From contig NZ_CP159342.1 of the NCBI RefSeq assembly GCF_040499845.1, forward strand, positions 5,642,001 through 5,706,000: 64,000 bases of DNA. Direction: 5' to 3'. How positions within the stretch are numbered: position 1 is the first letter of the stretch; the number at the start of each line of letters is the position of its first letter. The notes under the pieces are model-generated. The model did not search any database, was not told where the DNA came from, and was given only the letters and a program-made list of their open reading frames with translations. The translations under genes were made by a program, and so were the position numbers. Positions 16,873 to 27,454 of this stretch are shown piece after piece. Source of the stretch: Micromonospora sp. CCTCC AA 2012012. Its GTDB lineage: Bacteria > Actinomycetota > Actinomycetes > Mycobacteriales > Micromonosporaceae.

Positions 16873-17631
16873 GTGCTGCTCTGCATCGACATCGGAAACA
16901 CCAACACCGTGCTGGCGACCTTCGACGGCGACAAGCTGGTGCACTCCTGGCGGATCAAGACCGACGCCCGCTCGACGGCGGACGAGCTGGGTCTGATGTT
17001 CCGGGGGCTGCTGGCCGGTGACGCCGTGGAGATCACCGGGGTGGCCGCCTGCTCGACGGTGCCGGCCGCGCTGCGCTCGCTGCGCGCCATGCTGGCCCGC
17101 TACTACGCCGACCTGCCCCACGTGATCGTGGAGCCCGGGGTCCGCACCGGCGTGCAGCTCGCCATCGACAACCCGAAGGAGGTCGGCTCCGACCGGGTGG
17201 TGAACACCCTGGCGGCCTACACCCTCTACGGCGGGCCGTCGATCGTGGTGGACTTCGGCACCACCACCAACTTCGACGTGATCAGCGGGCGGGGCGAGTT
17301 CCTCGGCGGCGCGTTCGCGCCGGGCATCGAGATCTCCTTCGACGCGCTCGCCGCCCGCGCCGCCCAGCTGCGCAAGGTGGAGGCGACGAAGCCGCGCTCG
17401 GTGATCGGCAAGAACACCGTGGAGTGCCTCCAGTCCGGGCTCTATTTCGGCTTCGCCGGGCAGGTGGACCGGATCGTCGAGCGGATGACGGAGGAGCTGG
17501 GCGAGGTGAAGGCCGTCATCGCGACCGGCGGGCTCGCCTCGGTGGTGATCGGCGAGTGCCGCAGCATCACCCACCACGAGCCGATGATCACCCTGATCGG
17601 GCTGCGGATGGTCTACGAACGCAACACCTGA
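16873..17631 (+). CDS. coaX: Type III pantothenate kinase
   Basis: Phosphorylates pantothenate, the first committed step of CoA synthesis. The ASKHA-fold motifs are visible: DIGNTNT (residues 5-11, phosphate-binding), VDFGTTTNFDVI and GGAFAPGIEIS. At 252 residues it is of normal length. The start is GTG 16873. It lies nine bases after nadC. Together with panC and panD it supplies CoA precursors. Actinobacteria often also carry CoaA elsewhere, so this copy may not be the only kinase. Confidence 0.95.
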   Translation: MLLCIDIGNTNTVLATFDGDKLVHSWRIKTDARSTADELGLMFRGLLAGDAVEITGVAACSTVPAALRSLRAMLARYYADLPHVIVEPGVRTGVQLAIDNPKEVGSDRVVNTLAAYTLYGGPSIVVDFGTTTNFDVISGRGEFLGGAFAPGIEISFDALAARAAQLRKVEATKPRSVIGKNTVECLQSGLYFGFAGQVDRIVERMTEELGEVKAVIATGGLASVVIGECRSITHHEPMITLIGLRMVYERNT

Positions 17632-17735
17632 GGACCGCCTGATGGGCGCGGTGGTTATCCCGTAACGGTCGCTCAGGGGCTTGAGTACGCTCGGGCCTGA
17701 CCCCGCCCGACAACTCCCTCCTGAGGAAGCGTGCC

Positions 17736-19244
17736 GTGACCGAGCAGAACGCCGTGCCAGTCGACCCCGCCGACGACCTTCCCGAGCAGCTGAAGGTCCG
17801 CCGGGAGAAGCGGGACCGGATGCTCGCCGAGGGCGTCGAGCCGTACCCGGTCGGCTTCCCCCGGACCAGCACCCTCGCGGAGATCCGCGCGACGTACGCC
17901 GAACTGCCGACCGACACCGCCACCGGCGACCGGGTCTCGGTCACCGGCCGGGTGATCTTCGTACGCAACACCGGCAAGCTCTGCTTCGCCACGCTGCGTG
18001 ACGGCGATGGGACCGAACTGCAGGCGATGCTCTCCCTGGACCGGGTCGGCGCGGAGCGGCTGGACGACTGGAAGCGCCTGGTCGACCTCGGCGACCACGT
18101 CGGCGTCACCGGTGAGGTGATCACCAGCCGGCGGGGTGAGCTGTCCGTGCTGGCCGACGAGTGGGCGGTCACCGCCAAGGCGCTGCGCCCGCTGCCGGTG
18201 GCGCACAAGCCGCTGAGCGAGGAGGCCCGGGTCCGCCAGCGGTACGTGGACCTGATCGTCCGCCCGCAGGCCCGGCAGATGGTGCGGACCCGGGCGGCGG
18301 CGGTCCGCAGCCTCCGGGACACCCTGCACGGGCAGGACTTCATCGAGGTGGAAACCCCGATGCTCCAGTTGCTGCACGGTGGTGCCGCCGCCCGCCCATT
18401 CGTGACCCACAGCAATGCGTTGAGCACCGATCTGTATCTGCGAATCGCGCCGGAACTGTTTCTCAAGCGGGCCGTGGTCGGCGGTGTCGACCGGGTCTTC
18501 GAGATCAACCGCAACTTCCGTAATGAGGGCATCGACTCGTCGCACTCGCCGGAGTTCGCGATGCTCGAGACCTACCAGGCCTACGGCGACTACAACACGA
18601 TGGCGGAGTTGACCCGCAATCTGGTGCAGCAGGCGGCGATCGCGGTCAGCGGCTCGACGGTGGTGACCCACGCGGACGGCCGCGAGTTCGATCTGGGTGG
18701 CGAGTGGCGCTCGGTGAGCCTCTTCGGCGTCCTTTCCGAGGCGCTCGGTGAGGAGGTGACGGTCCGCACCGAACGGTCCCGCCTCGTCGAGTACGCGGAC
18801 AAGGTCGGTGTTTCCGTCGACCCGAAGTGGGGGCCCGGCAAGCTGGCCGAGGAACTCTTCGAGGAGCTGGTCGTGCCGGGGCTCCAGGCGCCCACCTTCG
18901 TGCGCGACTACCCGGAGGAGACCAGCCCGCTCACCCGGTCGCACCGGACCGAGCCGGGGCTGGCCGAGAAGTGGGACCTCTACGTCCTCGGCTTCGAGCT
19001 GGGCACCGCGTACTCCGAGCTGGTGGACCCGGTGGTGCAGCGGGAGCGGCTGGTGGCCCAGGCGCAGCTCGCCGCCCGCGGCGACGACGAGGCGATGCGG
19101 CTGGACGAGGACTTTCTCCGGGCCATGGAGTACGGAATGCCGCCTGCCGGTGGTATGGGAATGGGAATCGACCGGCTCTTGATGGCGCTGACCGGCCTGG
19201 GAATTCGGGAAACCATCCTGTTCCCGTTGGTCCGGCCGGAGTAG
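17736..19244 (+). CDS. lysS: Lysyl-tRNA synthetase, class II
   Basis: Charges tRNA-Lys. An N-terminal OB-fold anticodon-binding domain (about residues 60-165) is followed by the class II catalytic core with motif 2 ([13 protein letters not shown]) and motif 3 ([15 protein letters not shown]). GTG 17736 has GAGGAAG nine bases upstream. The protein has 502 residues, as usual for bacterial LysS. Its core deviates from many LysS sequences (for example [20 protein letters not shown]), matching the actinobacterial type. The 104-base gap before it suggests its own promoter. Confidence 0.95.
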   Translation: MTEQNAVPVDPADDLPEQLKVRREKRDRMLAEGVEPYPVGFPRTSTLAEIRATYAELPTDTATGDRVSVTGRVIFVRNTGKLCFATLRDGDGTELQAMLSLDRVGAERLDDWKRLVDLGDHVGVTGEVITSRRGELSVLADEWAVTAKALRPLPVAHKPLSEEARVRQRYVDLIVRPQARQMVRTRAAAVRSLRDTLHGQDFIEVETPMLQLLHGGAAARPFVTHSNALSTDLYLRIAPELFLKRAVVGGVDRVFEINRNFRNEGIDSSHSPEFAMLETYQAYGDYNTMAELTRNLVQQAAIAVSGSTVVTHADGREFDLGGEWRSVSLFGVLSEALGEEVTVRTERSRLVEYADKVGVSVDPKWGPGKLAEELFEELVVPGLQAPTFVRDYPEETSPLTRSHRTEPGLAEKWDLYVLGFELGTAYSELVDPVVQRERLVAQAQLAARGDDEAMRLDEDFLRAMEYGMPPAGGMGMGIDRLLMALTGLGIRETILFPLVRPE

Positions 19245-19281
19245 CCGGCAACAACCTTCTCCGGGTCGTTACCGCATCCTA

Positions 19282-19312
19282 TTGACGCGGCAAGCATCGC
19301 GCGGGTTATTGT
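19282..19312 (+). promoter_or_regulatory. Putative lsr2 promoter
   Basis: TTGACG (19282-19287) and TATTGT (19307-19312) form a housekeeping-like promoter with 19-base spacing; TTATTG at 18 bases is an alternative. The region is clearly less GC-rich than the surroundings. A perfect inverted repeat starts at 19311, overlapping the expected start of transcription. Confidence 0.5.
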
Positions 19313-19336
19313 GCTCCTGGATTGTTGCAGGAGCAC
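19311..19336 (+). promoter_or_regulatory. Inverted repeat at the lsr2 transcription start
   Basis: GTGCTCCTG (19311-19319) and CAGGAGCAC (19328-19336) are perfect inverted copies separated by eight bases, between the -10 box and the ribosome-binding site. It may be an operator, for example for autoregulation, or a 5' mRNA hairpin. Confidence 0.5.
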
Positions 19337-19361
19337 ACCCTGCTCGAAAGGAATGTGGGAC

Positions 19362-19712
19362 GTGGCCAAGCAGATCATTCACAAGCTGGTCGATGACCTG
19401 GACGGCGGGGACGCTGACGAGACCGTCAAGTTCGCGCTCGACGGAGTGCAGTACGAGATCGACCTCTCCGCTTCCAACGCTGCAAAATTGCGTGACGTAT
19501 TCGCGCAGTACGTGGCGGCCGGCACCAAGGTCGGCCGCGGCGGCGTGGTCGTGGGCGGCCGGGCGGCGCGCGGTCGGGGCGGCGCGACCGCCGACCGGGA
19601 GCAGAACCGGGCGATCCGGGACTGGGCCAAGAAGGCCGGCAAGGACATCTCCGACCGGGGTCGCATCCCGCAGGAGATCGTGGACGAGTACCACTCGAAG
19701 GCGGGTCACTGA
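19362..19712 (+). CDS. lsr2: Lsr2 nucleoid-associated protein
   Basis: H-NS-like DNA-bridging protein that silences AT-rich DNA. GTG 19362 gives 116 residues, close to the usual 112, with AAAGGA upstream; longer in-frame starts add unrelated residues. The N-terminal dimerisation part is VAKQIIHKLVDDLDGG. The C-terminal DNA-binding part is IRDWAKKAGKDISDRGRIP, with the minor-groove RGR clamp at residues 99-101. A Gly/Arg-rich linker (59-73) joins them. The lysS-lsr2-clpC order is common in actinobacteria. Confidence 0.95.
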   Translation: MAKQIIHKLVDDLDGGDADETVKFALDGVQYEIDLSASNAAKLRDVFAQYVAAGTKVGRGGVVVGGRAARGRGGATADREQNRAIRDWAKKAGKDISDRGRIPQEIVDEYHSKAGH

Positions 19713-19736
19713 CGCGACACGCGTACGGGCGACACC

Positions 19737-19772
19737 GACGCCGGACCGGAGGACACCTTCCGGGCCGGCGTC
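19737..19772 (+). terminator. Hairpin after lsr2
   Basis: Imperfect stem of about 16 pairs (GACGCCGG-CCGGAGG with CCTTCC-GGCCGGCGTC, one mismatch and one bulge), 24 bases after the lsr2 stop. No T-run follows. Confidence 0.5.
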
Positions 19773-19886
19773 GCCGTATCCGCCGCGTTGCGCCGTCTGT
19801 CCGGTCCGGGGTCGACCCGGGCGGGGCCGTCGGCGGGCGGTGCGAACGCGGGGGTCCGGGTGGGAAGAACCGGGTCCGGACCGACG

Positions 19887-19929
19887 TTGTCCACAGGCGG
19901 TGGAGAGTGTGTCCACAGGCTGTGGACAA
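19887..19929. other. Cluster of DnaA-box-like sites
   Basis: TTGTCCACA (19887-19895), GTGTCCACA (19909-19917) and the reverse complement TGTGGACAA (19921-19929) match the actinobacterial DnaA box TTGTCCACA: two exactly, one with a single difference. They sit in the 525-base gene-free stretch between lsr2 and clpC. No dnaA or dnaN gene is near, so this is unlikely to be the main origin; it could titrate DnaA or regulate clpC or lsr2. Confidence 0.6.
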
Positions 19930-20015
19930 CCGACGGACGGCACCGTTGCCGGCCGCCCGGAGCCCCGGGAACCGGTCCCGGGAGCCACGACCGGGCTTTT
20001 CCGCCGACGGTCGAA

Positions 20016-20029
20016 TTTCGCTCTGCGCG
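20016..20029 (+). promoter_or_regulatory. Possible ClgR operator upstream of clpC
   Basis: TTTCGC-N5-GCG (20016-20029) differs by one base from GTTCGC-N5-GCG, the operator I recall for ClgR, the activator of clp genes in Streptomyces. It is 209 bases before the clpC start. This is motif matching only. Confidence 0.35.
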
Positions 20030-20045
20030 TACAGGCAGGGGTACC

Positions 20046-20071
20046 GGAACACCTCCTGAGCGCGGACGGTT
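20046..20071 (+). promoter_or_regulatory. Possible SigR/SigH-type promoter of clpC
   Basis: GGAAC (20046-20050), exactly 18 bases, then GTT (20069-20071) fits the GGAAY-N18-GTT consensus of thiol-stress sigma factors SigR (Streptomyces) and SigH (Mycobacterium). Transcription would begin about 160 bases before clpC. A second start near GATAGAGT (20138-20145) is also possible. Confidence 0.45.
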
Positions 20072-20237
20072 GTCAGAAACGACGCGTACACGGGCTTTCG
20101 CGGGGAGACACGACCTCAGCGGAGTCGGTCCGCGGCGATAGAGTAAGGAGGCACGGACGCCCGTCCCGGACGTCCGCGCACCGGCCCCGCCAAGATCTTG
20201 ACCATCAAGGCGCACGGCACGTGAGGAGCACGAGGGC

Positions 20238-22769
<2,532 letters not shown>

Positions 22770-22785
22770 TCGACACCTGATCCAG

Positions 22786-22830
22786 GGCGACGGCCCCGGT
22801 AGGCGAAAGCCACCGGGGCCGTCGCCTTTC
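22786..22830 (+). terminator. Rho-independent terminator of clpC
   Basis: Perfect 15-pair stem: 22786-22800 (GGCGACGGCCCCGGT) with 22812-22826, loop AGGCGAAAGCC, followed by TTTCC. Confidence 0.9.
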
Positions 22831-22887
22831 CACACCCGTCCACGCTCCCGCCCGTCCCGCCGGCCCCGCCTGGCTCGCCGCGGCGGA

Positions 22888-22949
22888 TGGCCACTGTTTC
22901 CGGGAAAGAGTGGCCATTCCGCGCCGGGAGGCCACTCTTTCCGGGAAAG
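22888..22949. repeat. REP-like palindromes next to the tandem repeat
   Basis: TGGCCACTGTTTCC (22888-22901) pairs with GGAAAGAGTGGCCA (22903-22916) with one mismatch. A related half-copy, CCACTCTTTCCGGGAAAG, follows at 22932-22949. The two share the core TTTCCGGGAAA, which suggests two insertions of one short palindromic element. Confidence 0.6.
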
Positions 22950-22950
22950 C

Positions 22951-23106
22951 GCGCCGCGCAGGAACGTGCGCCGCGCAGGAACGTGCGCCGCGCAGGAACG
23001 TGCGCCGCGCAGGAACGTGCGTCGCGCAGGAAGGTGCGTCGCGGCAGGAGGGTGCGTCGCGGCAGGAGGGTGCGTCGCGTAGGAGAGTGCGTCGCGGCGG
23101 GAAAGT
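22951..23106. repeat. Tandem repeat, nine units of 17-18 bp
   Basis: Units begin GCGCCGCGCAGGAACGT. The first four (22951-23018) are identical 17-mers. The next five drift, for example GCGTCGCGGCAGGAGGGT, and three are 18 bases long. A decayed tenth unit follows. It lies between the convergent clpC and mutY genes in a 375-base gene-free stretch. Unit length is not a multiple of three and mixes 17 and 18, so a coding role is unlikely. Confidence 0.9.
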
Positions 23107-23144
23107 GCGTCGCGGGTCGGTTCGGGAGGGTGCGGGGTGAATGG

Positions 23145-24050
23145 TTATGGGTGGGGGAGCGGGACGGCGGGGCCGTCGCCGGTGAGGCGGAAGGACTCCT
23201 CGCCGACCGGTTCGACCAGGCCGTCGGTGACCAGCCCGGCCAGGGCCCGCGCCCGTTGCACGTCGTCGGTCCAGACCTGGTCGAGGCGCTGGTGCGGCAC
23301 CGGGCCGGTGGCCTCACGCAGGACGGCCAGGAGGAGGCCGCGTACCTGCCGGTCGGTGCCCGCGTACCGCTGGGGGCGTCGGGTCGGGCCGGCCGGGGCG
23401 ACCTGACCGGAGGCTCGCCACGCGCACACCCGCTCGACCGGGCAGGCCGGGCAGCGGGGTGACCGGGCGGTGCAGACCACCGCCCCGAGTTCCATGAACG
23501 CCGCGCTGGCCAGCGCCGCCGCGGCCGGCTCGGCCGGGAGTAGTTCCTCGGTGGCGACCAGGTCGGCGGGTCGAGTGGCCGGTCCGGCGTCCGGCTCGCC
23601 CGCGATCGCCCGGCAGACCACCCGACGCACGTTCGTGTCGACCACCGGGTGCCGCTGCCCGAACGCGAACGCCGCCACCGCCCGGGCCGTGTACGTGCCG
23701 ACCCCGGGCAGCGCCAGCAGCTGGTCCAGCTTCTCCGGCACCTCGCCGCCGTGCCGCTCCACGATCGCCACCGCGCAGTCGCGCAGGCGTACCGCCCGGC
23801 GGGGGTAGCCGAGTCGTCCCCACATCCGGATCGCCTCGGCCGGGGTGTCCGCGGCGAGCGCGGCCGGCACCGGCCAGCGGGCCAGCCACGCCTCCCAGGC
23901 GGGCAGCACCCGGACGACCGGGGTCTGCTGGAGCATGACCTCGCTGACCAGGATCGCCCACGCGGTGGTGTCGGGCTTGCGCCACGGCAGGTCGCGGGCG
24001 TTCTCCTCGTACCACCGGCTGACCAGGGTGGCGAAAGTGGGTTCAGACAT
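23145..24050 (-). CDS. mutY: A/G-specific adenine glycosylase
   Basis: Removes adenine mispaired with 8-oxoguanine. ATG 24050 gives 301 residues. The helix-hairpin-helix is LLALPGVGTYTARAVAAFAF. The catalytic Glu lies in SEVMLQQT and the catalytic Asp in VDTNVRRV. The [4Fe-4S] loop has spacing C-x6-C-x2-C-x5-C (CTARSPRCPACPVERVC). The C-terminal part after the cluster is short, about 80 residues, compared with MutY proteins that carry a full NUDIX-like recognition domain, so 8-oxoG recognition may differ. An open extension to 24431 overlaps the next gene and is rejected. Confidence 0.93.
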   Translation of the reverse strand: MSEPTFATLVSRWYEENARDLPWRKPDTTAWAILVSEVMLQQTPVVRVLPAWEAWLARWPVPAALAADTPAEAIRMWGRLGYPRRAVRLRDCAVAIVERHGGEVPEKLDQLLALPGVGTYTARAVAAFAFGQRHPVVDTNVRRVVCRAIAGEPDAGPATRPADLVATEELLPAEPAAAALASAAFMELGAVVCTARSPRCPACPVERVCAWRASGQVAPAGPTRRPQRYAGTDRQVRGLLLAVLREATGPVPHQRLDQVWTDDVQRARALAGLVTDGLVEPVGEESFRLTGDGPAVPLPHP

Positions 24051-24146
24051 CGCGCTGCCGATGATGTCACGGTCCGGATTCCCGCTGGGTGGGCGGGCCG
24101 GGCGGGCCGACGGAGGCGGTCGCTGCCGGCGGGGCAGAATGTCCGG

Positions 24147-24659
24147 ATGAACGAGCTCGCGATCACCGTCATCGGCCGGGACCGGCCCGGCATCGTGGCC
24201 GACGTGGCCGAGGCGCTCGCCCGGCTCGGCGCGAACCTCACCGACTCCACGATGACCCGCCTGCGCGGACACTTCGCGATGACGCTGATCTGCGTGGGCC
24301 CGGCCGCCGCCGACGTCGAGGCCGCGCTGGCCCCGCTCGCCGCCGACGGCCAACTGCTGGCCACCGTACGCGCGGTCACCCCCGACGGTGAGACGGCGCC
24401 GGCCGGTGAGCCGTACGTGCTGGCGGTCCACGGCGCGGACCGGATGGGCATCGTCGCGGCGATGACCCGGGTGCTGGCCGACGCGGGCGGCAACGTGACG
24501 GACCTGAGCACCCGGCTGACCGGCTCGCTCTACGTGGTGGTGGCCGAGGTGGAGTTGCCGCCGGGCAGCTCCGACGAGGTGGCCGGCCGGTTGGCGCGTA
24601 CGGCTGCCGACCTGGGGGTCGGCGTCAGCCTGCGCCCGGCGGACACGGACCTGCTGTGA
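24147..24659 (+). CDS. Double ACT-domain protein (GcvR-like)
   Basis: A 170-residue protein made of two ACT domains: residues 1-75 (ITVIGRDRPGIVADVAEAL) and 88-165 (VLAVHGADRMGIVAAMTRVL). ACT domains bind amino acids. Related proteins are often labelled glycine-cleavage repressors after E. coli GcvR, but no gcv gene is near, so the ligand is unknown. The ATG has no Shine-Dalgarno, while CAGAAT ends six bases upstream, suggesting leaderless translation. It overlaps the peptide deformylase gene by four bases (GTGA). Confidence 0.85.
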   Translation: MNELAITVIGRDRPGIVADVAEALARLGANLTDSTMTRLRGHFAMTLICVGPAAADVEAALAPLAADGQLLATVRAVTPDGETAPAGEPYVLAVHGADRMGIVAAMTRVLADAGGNVTDLSTRLTGSLYVVVAEVELPPGSSDEVAGRLARTAADLGVGVSLRPADTDLL

Positions 24660-25219
24660 CGGCGGAGGAGTACGTCGGCCTCGGCGGCTGGACCCCCGAC
24701 GCGCTCGCCGCGCCGGGGGTGGTCCGTCCGGTGGTCTGCGCCCCCGAGGCGGTGCTGAGCCGTCCCGGGCCGGAGGTGGACCCGACCTCGGACGAGGTGA
24801 TCCAGTTGGCAGCCGACCTGGTCGCCACGATGCGGGTTTCGCCGGGCTGTGTGGGTCTCGCCGCGCCGCAGGTGGGGGTGGCCGCCCAGGTCTTCGCGGT
24901 CGACGTGACGGGGCATCCCAAGGCGGTCACCGTGCACGGCGTCTTCGTGCTCTGCAACGCGCGGGTGGTGGAGGCCAGCCGGTGGAAGGCCGGGCGGGAG
25001 GGCTGCATGTCGGTGCCCGACCTGACCGGTGACGTGAAGCGGGCCAGCCGGCTGGTGGTCGAGGGCGCACTCCCCGGTACGGGCCGACCGGTCCGGCTGG
25101 TCACCGACGGCTTCGAGGCGCGGGCGTTGCAGCACGAGATCGATCACTGCGCCGGCCTGCTCTTCCTCGACCGGGTCGCCAGCGCACACGCCATCTACCA
25201 GCGCAAGGTCTATCTCTGA
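24656..25219 (+). CDS. def: Peptide deformylase
   Basis: Removes the N-terminal formyl group from new proteins; a metal-dependent cytosolic hydrolase. All three motifs are present: GLAAPQ (residues 67-72), EGCMS (115-119, usually EGCLS) and QHEIDH (159-164). The cysteine and two histidines bind the metal and the glutamate is catalytic. GTG 24656 overlaps the stop of the ACT-domain gene, an unusual partner for def, which is more often next to fmt. 187 residues is normal. A second def elsewhere in the genome is likely. Confidence 0.94.
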   Translation: MTAEEYVGLGGWTPDALAAPGVVRPVVCAPEAVLSRPGPEVDPTSDEVIQLAADLVATMRVSPGCVGLAAPQVGVAAQVFAVDVTGHPKAVTVHGVFVLCNARVVEASRWKAGREGCMSVPDLTGDVKRASRLVVEGALPGTGRPVRLVTDGFEARALQHEIDHCAGLLFLDRVASAHAIYQRKVYL

Positions 25220-25324
25220 CGGCTCCCGGACAGTCGACTGTGGACGTCGAGGGGTGGTCGGTTCCGTCGACTCCGGCGCGTCGCGCCGGCACCCCGTGCA
25301 CCACGGGGCTACGGTGAGGGCATC

Positions 25325-26089
25325 ATGCGTCTGACGGTCGGCCCCCTGCCATCCACCGTGTACTGGCGGCGTCGCGCCGTCGTACTCGGTGCGGGGCTTC
25401 TTCTCCTGATTGTCCTGCTCTATTCCTGCAACGGCACGGAGCGCAACACCGGCGCCACGCCGGGTTCGTCCCGTACTCCGTCCGCGTCGGCGGCGGCTCC
25501 GGAGCCTTCCGGGTCGGCGCTGAGCCCGCAGGCGGGCGGCGCGTCCGCCACCCCGGGTGACTCCGGTGGCGGACCGGGTGGCGGCGACTCGGGCGGCGGC
25601 CCGGGTGTCGGCGACAGCGGTCCGGGTGCCCCGGCCGGCGGTGGCACGGCGACGTCCGACCCGGGCGGTCCGGTCGCGCCGGTGGTCGACGACGGCACCT
25701 GCACGGACGCCGAGATTCTGGTGACTCCGGTGGCGCTGCCGGCGACCGCCCAGCGGGGCACGGTGGTCACCCTCCAGCTCAAGATCAAGAACAAGTCCCA
25801 GCGTACGTGCAGCCGGGACGTCGGGGCGGACGTGCAGGAGCTGTTCATCAAGGCCGGTGCGGAGAAGATCTGGTCCTCCGACACCTGCGGCACCGGCAAG
25901 GGCTCCGACGTGCAGTCCTTCACGCCCGGCTTCGAGCGCCTCTACGAGCTGGCCTGGAACGGCCGGGACGCCAGCCGGTGCGGCAACGGGGTGGCCGCCG
26001 GTGAGTTCGCGCAGATCGGGACGTACCAGGTCTTCGCCCGGGTGGGCACCAAGCTCGGCGAGCCGGTGAAGCTGACCGTCACCGGCTGA
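25325..26089 (+). CDS. Membrane-anchored extracellular protein with Ser/Gly/Pro linker
   Basis: A 254-residue protein: short cytoplasmic head, one hydrophobic segment (about residues 17-35) ending LLYSC, which could be a weak lipobox, then a low-complexity Ser/Gly/Pro linker (about 40-120) and a folded extracellular domain (about 121-254). That domain has four cysteines (CTDAEI, RTCSRDV, DTCGTGK, RCGNGV), probably forming disulfides, and looks like an immunoglobulin-type beta-sandwich. It ends 38 bases before the convergent disA gene. Function unknown. Confidence 0.75.
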   Translation: MRLTVGPLPSTVYWRRRAVVLGAGLLLLIVLLYSCNGTERNTGATPGSSRTPSASAAAPEPSGSALSPQAGGASATPGDSGGGPGGGDSGGGPGVGDSGPGAPAGGGTATSDPGGPVAPVVDDGTCTDAEILVTPVALPATAQRGTVVTLQLKIKNKSQRTCSRDVGADVQELFIKAGAEKIWSSDTCGTGKGSDVQSFTPGFERLYELAWNGRDASRCGNGVAAGEFAQIGTYQVFARVGTKLGEPVKLTVTG

Positions 26090-26127
26090 CCGGCTGACCG
26101 GCGACCGGGCCGGCCGCCGCGGGCGGC

Positions 26128-27318
26128 TCAGACGTAACGTTCGAGGATGGACGCCTCGGCGAGCCGGGAGAGCCCCTCCCGGACGCCCCGGGCCCGGGCG
26201 TCGCCCACGCCCTCCACGGCCTGCAGGTCCTCGACGGTGGCGCCGAGCAGCCGCTGGAGGCTGCCGAAGTGCACCACCAGCCGGTCGACCACCGCGACCG
26301 GCAGCCGGGGCACCTTGGCCAGCAGCCGGAAGCCACGCGGGCTGACCGCCGCGTCGAGCGCGTCCGAGGCGGACGGGTAGCCGATGGCCTTCGCCACCGC
26401 GACCAGGTCGATCAGCTCGGTGGCGCCGAGCAGGTCCAGCTCGACCAGCGCCTCGTCGAGGGTGCGCGGCTTGCGGCCGGCCGGGAGGTAGTCCCGGATG
26501 ACCAGGGTGCGGTCGGCGTCCACACCGGCCATCAGCTCGTCGAGCTGAAGGGCCAGCAGCCGGCCGTCGGTGCCCAGCTCGACCACGTAACCGGCGATCT
26601 CGTCGGCGATCCGGCGGACCATCTCCAGCCGCTGCACCACCGCGACCGCGTCCCGGACGGTGACCAGATCCTCGATCTCCAGCGCGGAGAGGGTGCCGGA
26701 GACCTCGTCCAGCCGGAGCTTGTAGCGCTCCAGGGTGGCCAGCGCCTGGTTGGCCCGGGACAGGATCGCCGCCGAGTCGTCCAGGACGTGGCGCTGCCCG
26801 TTGACGTAGAGGCTGATGATCCGCATCGACTGGCTGACCGAGATGACCGGGTAGCCGGTCTGCCGGGCCACCCGCTCCGCGGTGCGGTGCCGGGTGCCCG
26901 ACTCCTCCGTCGGGATCGACGGGTCCGGCATCAGGTGCACGCCGGCCTGGACGATCCGGGTGCCGTCGCTGGAGAGGACCACCGCGCCATCCATCTTGCA
27001 CAGCTCGCGGACCCGGGTGGCGGAGAACTCCACGTCCATCGGGAAACCGCCGGTGCAGATCTGGTCGACGACCTTGTCGTAGCCGAGGACGATCAGCGCG
27101 CCGGTGCGGCCGCGCAGAATCCGCTCCAGCCCGTCGCGGAGCGCCGTGCCCGGCGCCATGAGGGCGAGATTGGCCCGCAGCGGGTCACCGCTGGCCCCGC
27201 CGACGCTCCCGGTCACGCTGACGCTGATCGGACGGGCGGGGGAGCCCACGGCGCCGGTGCGGGCGTGCGGCGTCGTCGCGGCGGGCTTGGTGGCATCGCG
27301 GTCGATCGGCACGCGCAC
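26128..27318 (-). CDS. disA: DNA integrity scanning protein / diadenylate cyclase
   Basis: Synthesises cyclic di-AMP and scans DNA. The N-terminal DAC domain has the catalytic motifs [10 protein letters not shown] and [13 protein letters not shown] helical linker follows, then a C-terminal helix-hairpin-helix DNA-binding domain ([21 protein letters not shown]). GTG 27318 or GTG 27312 could be the start. The N-terminal 40 or so residues are Thr/Pro/Val-rich and longer than usual. radA lies upstream in the same direction after 136 bases, a conserved pairing; in Bacillus RadA interacts with and modulates DisA. Confidence 0.95.
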   Translation of the reverse strand: MRVPIDRDATKPAATTPHARTGAVGSPARPISVSVTGSVGGASGDPLRANLALMAPGTALRDGLERILRGRTGALIVLGYDKVVDQICTGGFPMDVEFSATRVRELCKMDGAVVLSSDGTRIVQAGVHLMPDPSIPTEESGTRHRTAERVARQTGYPVISVSQSMRIISLYVNGQRHVLDDSAAILSRANQALATLERYKLRLDEVSGTLSALEIEDLVTVRDAVAVVQRLEMVRRIADEIAGYVVELGTDGRLLALQLDELMAGVDADRTLVIRDYLPAGRKPRTLDEALVELDLLGATELIDLVAVAKAIGYPSASDALDAAVSPRGFRLLAKVPRLPVAVVDRLVVHFGSLQRLLGATVEDLQAVEGVGDARARGVREGLSRLAEASILERYV

Positions 27319-27454
27319 AGTCTACGGACTGCCCTGCGGTGGGTGCTCTCGTGGTTACTGTGATGTGTCACGATGCCCGGCTCCCTCCGTCGGCCACCCG
27401 GCACGCCGGCTGTCCGATATCGCCCAGCCGATCCCTCCCCGCGCTCACCGACGG

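Noticed and set aside
19713..20237. Replication origin
   Set aside because: DnaA-box-like sites are present but only three, with no AT-rich unwinding region and no dnaA or dnaN nearby.
22951..23106. Possible CRISPR array
   Set aside because: Units are directly adjacent with no spacers, the period is 17-18 bases, and no cas gene is near.
22887..23462. Open frame with RRAGTCAAQERAPRRNV repeats across the tandem array
   Set aside because: It arises from the 17-bp repeat, shifts phase where units are 18 bp, and then overlaps mutY antisense. Treated as non-coding repeat.
25230..25241. ACAGTCGACTGT 12-bp palindrome after def
   Set aside because: Too short and not tied to a promoter or start codon; it does not match the actinobacterial LexA box.
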